This document shows positions 6,777 through 7,817 of a DNA stretch of 7,817 bases, piece by piece. The translations under genes and the position numbers were made by a program. The notes under the pieces are model-generated. The model saw only the letters and a list, made by a program, of their open reading frames with translations. It had not been told where the DNA came from and ran no database searches. The first letter of the stretch is position 1; every line of letters starts with the position of its first letter. Origin of the DNA: Thermoplasmata archaeon (GTDB lineage Archaea > Thermoplasmatota > Thermoplasmata > Halarchaeoplasmatales > Halarchaeoplasmataceae); the NCBI GenBank assembly GCA_019594025.1, contig JAFDUB010000078.1:1-7817 (forward strand), in the 5' to 3' direction.

Positions 6777-6785
6777 GTTATATCA
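6777..6785 (-). promoter_or_regulatory. TATA box of rtcA
   Basis: Plus-strand GTTATATCA reads TGATATAAC on the minus strand, centred 27 nt from the inner rtcA ATG at 6753. The spacing implies a leaderless transcript and favours that ATG over the one at 6759. Confidence 0.5.
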
Positions 6786-6807
6786 GTTATGCCGCCGCTA
6801 CAACACC

Positions 6808-6820
6808 TTTAAATATATTA
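6808..6820 (+). promoter_or_regulatory. TATA box of the MEMO-family gene
   Basis: TTTAAATATATTA is a strong archaeal TATA-like string, centred about 33-35 nt upstream of the ATG at 6849. It predicts transcription starting near 6841 and a leader of fewer than 10 nt. It is separated from the opposite-facing rtcA TATA box by about 22 bp of GC-rich sequence in an 89-bp divergent region. Confidence 0.6.
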
Positions 6821-6837
6821 TCCCCCTATCATCATCA

Positions 6838-6843
6838 GAGGTG
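6838..6843 (+). promoter_or_regulatory. Ribosome binding site of the MEMO-family gene
   Basis: GAGGTG lies 5 nt before the ATG at 6849, a good match to the archaeal anti-Shine-Dalgarno. If transcription starts where the TATA box predicts, part of this site might be absent from the mRNA. Confidence 0.5.
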
Positions 6844-6848
6844 TAATA

Positions 6849-7667
6849 ATGGTGAGAAAACCTGCAGTGGCCGGGCAGTTCTATCCTGGAACTGAAGATA
6901 AGTTGAAGAGTACCATAGCAAGCTGTTTCACTCATGATATTGGGCCGGGAGCAATTCCTAAGGAAATGAAGAACAAGCGCGAACTAAAAGGACTTGTAGT
7001 GCCTCACGCCGGCTATGTTTACTCGGGGCCGGTAGCAGCACATTTGTACTCTGCACTTTACAAAGACGGAAAGCCGGATGTTGCGGTTTTGATAGGCCCG
7101 GCACATTCAAGCTTCGGACGCAGCGAGGCATCGGTAGCAGATCAGGACTTTGAAACACCTCTGGGAACGATAAAAGTGGATTTGGATATGGTAAAAGCCG
7201 TTTCAAAGGGTCCTATCCCAGTGGATAACCAAGTGCATCAAAGAGAACATTCTTTGGAAGTTCAGGTACCATTTTTGCAGTATTTATTCAGCGAATTGAA
7301 GATAGTTCCGATATTGTTGTCTTCACAGGACTTTGAAACCGCCTCTAGAGTGGGGAAGGTTGTTAATGAGGCCATTTCGCACAGGAACGCTGTTGTAATA
7401 GCTTCTACCGACTTCTCGCATTACGTAACTCCCGAAGTAGCTCAAAAACGAGATAGATTCGCTATCGATAAGATATTAGCAAACGATCCCAAGGGACTGT
7501 ACAATGTGGTCCGACGTGAAAACATAAGCATGTGCGGTTATGGCCCCGTGGTCGCCATGATGTACGCTACCGAGTACGATAATGCTAAGCTGCTTAAGTA
7601 CGCTACAAGTGGAGACGTATCCCCTATGAGGGACGTAGTCGGGTATGCCGCCATCGCTTGCAAATGA
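6849..7667 (+). CDS. MEMO1-family protein (AmmeMemoRadiSam system protein B type), 272 aa
   Basis: A full-length MEMO1-family protein (PF01875), related to extradiol dioxygenases of the LigB fold. The family motifs are present in order: RKPAVAGQFYPG (3-14), VPHAGYVYSGPVAA (51-64), IGPAHSSFG (82-90), HQREHSLEVQVPFLQYL (130-146), STDFSHY (186-192) and MCGYGPV (228-234). H53, H86 and C229 correspond to the metal-binding His-His-Cys set described in human MEMO1. The archaeal protein's activity is not established; in many archaea the gene keeps company with mevalonate/isoprenoid genes or with an AMMECR1 and a radical SAM gene, hence the system name. None of those partners is in this window. The start is supported by GAGGTG 5 nt upstream and by the TATA box at 6808-6820. 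It is divergent from rtcA and ends 39 bp from the stop of the convergent frame at the right edge. Confidence 0.93.
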   Translation: MVRKPAVAGQFYPGTEDKLKSTIASCFTHDIGPGAIPKEMKNKRELKGLVVPHAGYVYSGPVAAHLYSALYKDGKPDVAVLIGPAHSSFGRSEASVADQDFETPLGTIKVDLDMVKAVSKGPIPVDNQVHQREHSLEVQVPFLQYLFSELKIVPILLSSQDFETASRVGKVVNEAISHRNAVVIASTDFSHYVTPEVAQKRDRFAIDKILANDPKGLYNVVRRENISMCGYGPVVAMMYATEYDNAKLLKYATSGDVSPMRDVVGYAAIACK

Positions 7668-7706
7668 GAAAAGATGTGTGTTATTCTGTAATTATTTCGC
7701 TTCACT

Positions 7707-7817
7707 TTATTCGACCTCCTTTTCGATCATCTCAAAGTAAGATCCTAGAATATCTGAACGGCATTTTCTCCAAAATGCCTTTTCAGGAGTTTCTAGATTA
7801 TCCCAATCCAGACTCAT
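7707..7817 (-). CDS. Short reading frame at the right edge, possibly the 3' end of a gene
   Basis: A minus-strand frame of 36 codons runs from the window edge to a TAA at 7707-7709. The last base triplet of the window reads ATG on this strand, so the frame may begin exactly there or continue outside. The peptide starts MSLDWDNLETPEKAFWRKC and ends IEKEVE; it is charged, with several aromatics, and I recognise no family. An AAAGGAGG string near its end (7714-7725 region) could serve a downstream start, but no convincing gene follows. The frame overlaps the palindrome at 7741-7802, so chance openness around a structured element is a real alternative. Confidence 0.35.
   Translation of the reverse strand: MSLDWDNLETPEKAFWRKCRSDILGSYFEMIEKEVE
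7741..7802. repeat. Long imperfect palindrome with nested stems
   Basis: Nested pairs are visible: GGCATTTT (7760-7767) with AAAATGCC (7772-7779) around a CTCC loop; CTGAA (7754-7758) with TTCAG (7782-7786); CTAGAA (7745-7750) with TTCTAG (7791-7796); and a weaker GAT/ATC pair at 7741-7743 and 7800-7802. The interior loops are small (1-2 and 3-4 nt). About 19 of the positions in 7745-7796 pair perfectly on each side. It begins about 73 nt after the MEMO stop codon, so it could be a 3'-UTR or processing structure of that transcript, a small RNA, or a mobile-element end. No T-run follows it on the plus strand, which argues against a simple intrinsic terminator. Confidence 0.6.

Noticed and set aside
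1..7817. CRISPR array, tRNA or rRNA genes
   Set aside because: No regularly spaced repeats and no tRNA- or rRNA-like sequence seen on either strand.

Overview
The window reads as a stretch of archaeal, most likely euryarchaeal, chromosome. Four proteins point that way: an archaeal-type reductase of riboflavin synthesis, an archaeal RtcA, a MEMO-family protein and a Mut7-C protein. TATA-like boxes lie about 25-32 nt upstream of several start codons, which suggests leaderless or nearly leaderless transcripts. GGTGA-type ribosome binding sites appear where a gene has an internal or coupled start. Base composition is moderate. I cannot fix the lineage; a Thermoplasmata-like or related group is only a guess.

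Layout. Positions 1-197 are non-coding as far as I can see. They hold a nested inverted repeat (103-162) around a CCCACGGC/GCCGTGGG hairpin, which resembles the right end of an IS200/IS605 (tnpB-type) element. A TATA box follows, then a small leaderless MazG-like nucleotide pyrophosphohydrolase gene (198-506, +). One base beyond its stop is the stop of a convergent small protein with two candidate zinc sites (508-798, -). A hypothetical 102-residue helical protein (891-1199, -) comes next. A 201-bp divergent intergenic region leads into a large RND/MMPL-type exporter (1401-4637, +).

The exporter ends tail to tail with a minus-strand block, sharing one TTAA that provides both stop codons. In transcription order this block is rtcA (RNA 3'-phosphate cyclase), a riboflavin-pathway reductase (arfC type), and a Mut7-C/zinc-ribbon putative RNase that overlaps arfC by 8 bp. 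An 89-bp divergent promoter region separates rtcA from a MEMO1-family gene (6849-7667, +). The right edge holds a short minus-strand reading frame that overlaps a long imperfect palindrome (7741-7802).

Most of the window is ordinary, compact archaeal housekeeping. The best candidates for a second look are the two nested inverted-repeat structures at the ends (103-162 and 7741-7802), the exporter's large helical first extracytoplasmic domain, the uncharacterised pair at 508-1199, and the coupling of a putative RNase to a riboflavin enzyme beside an RNA-end-modifying enzyme. I see no CRISPR array, tRNA, rRNA, defence island or complete transposon.
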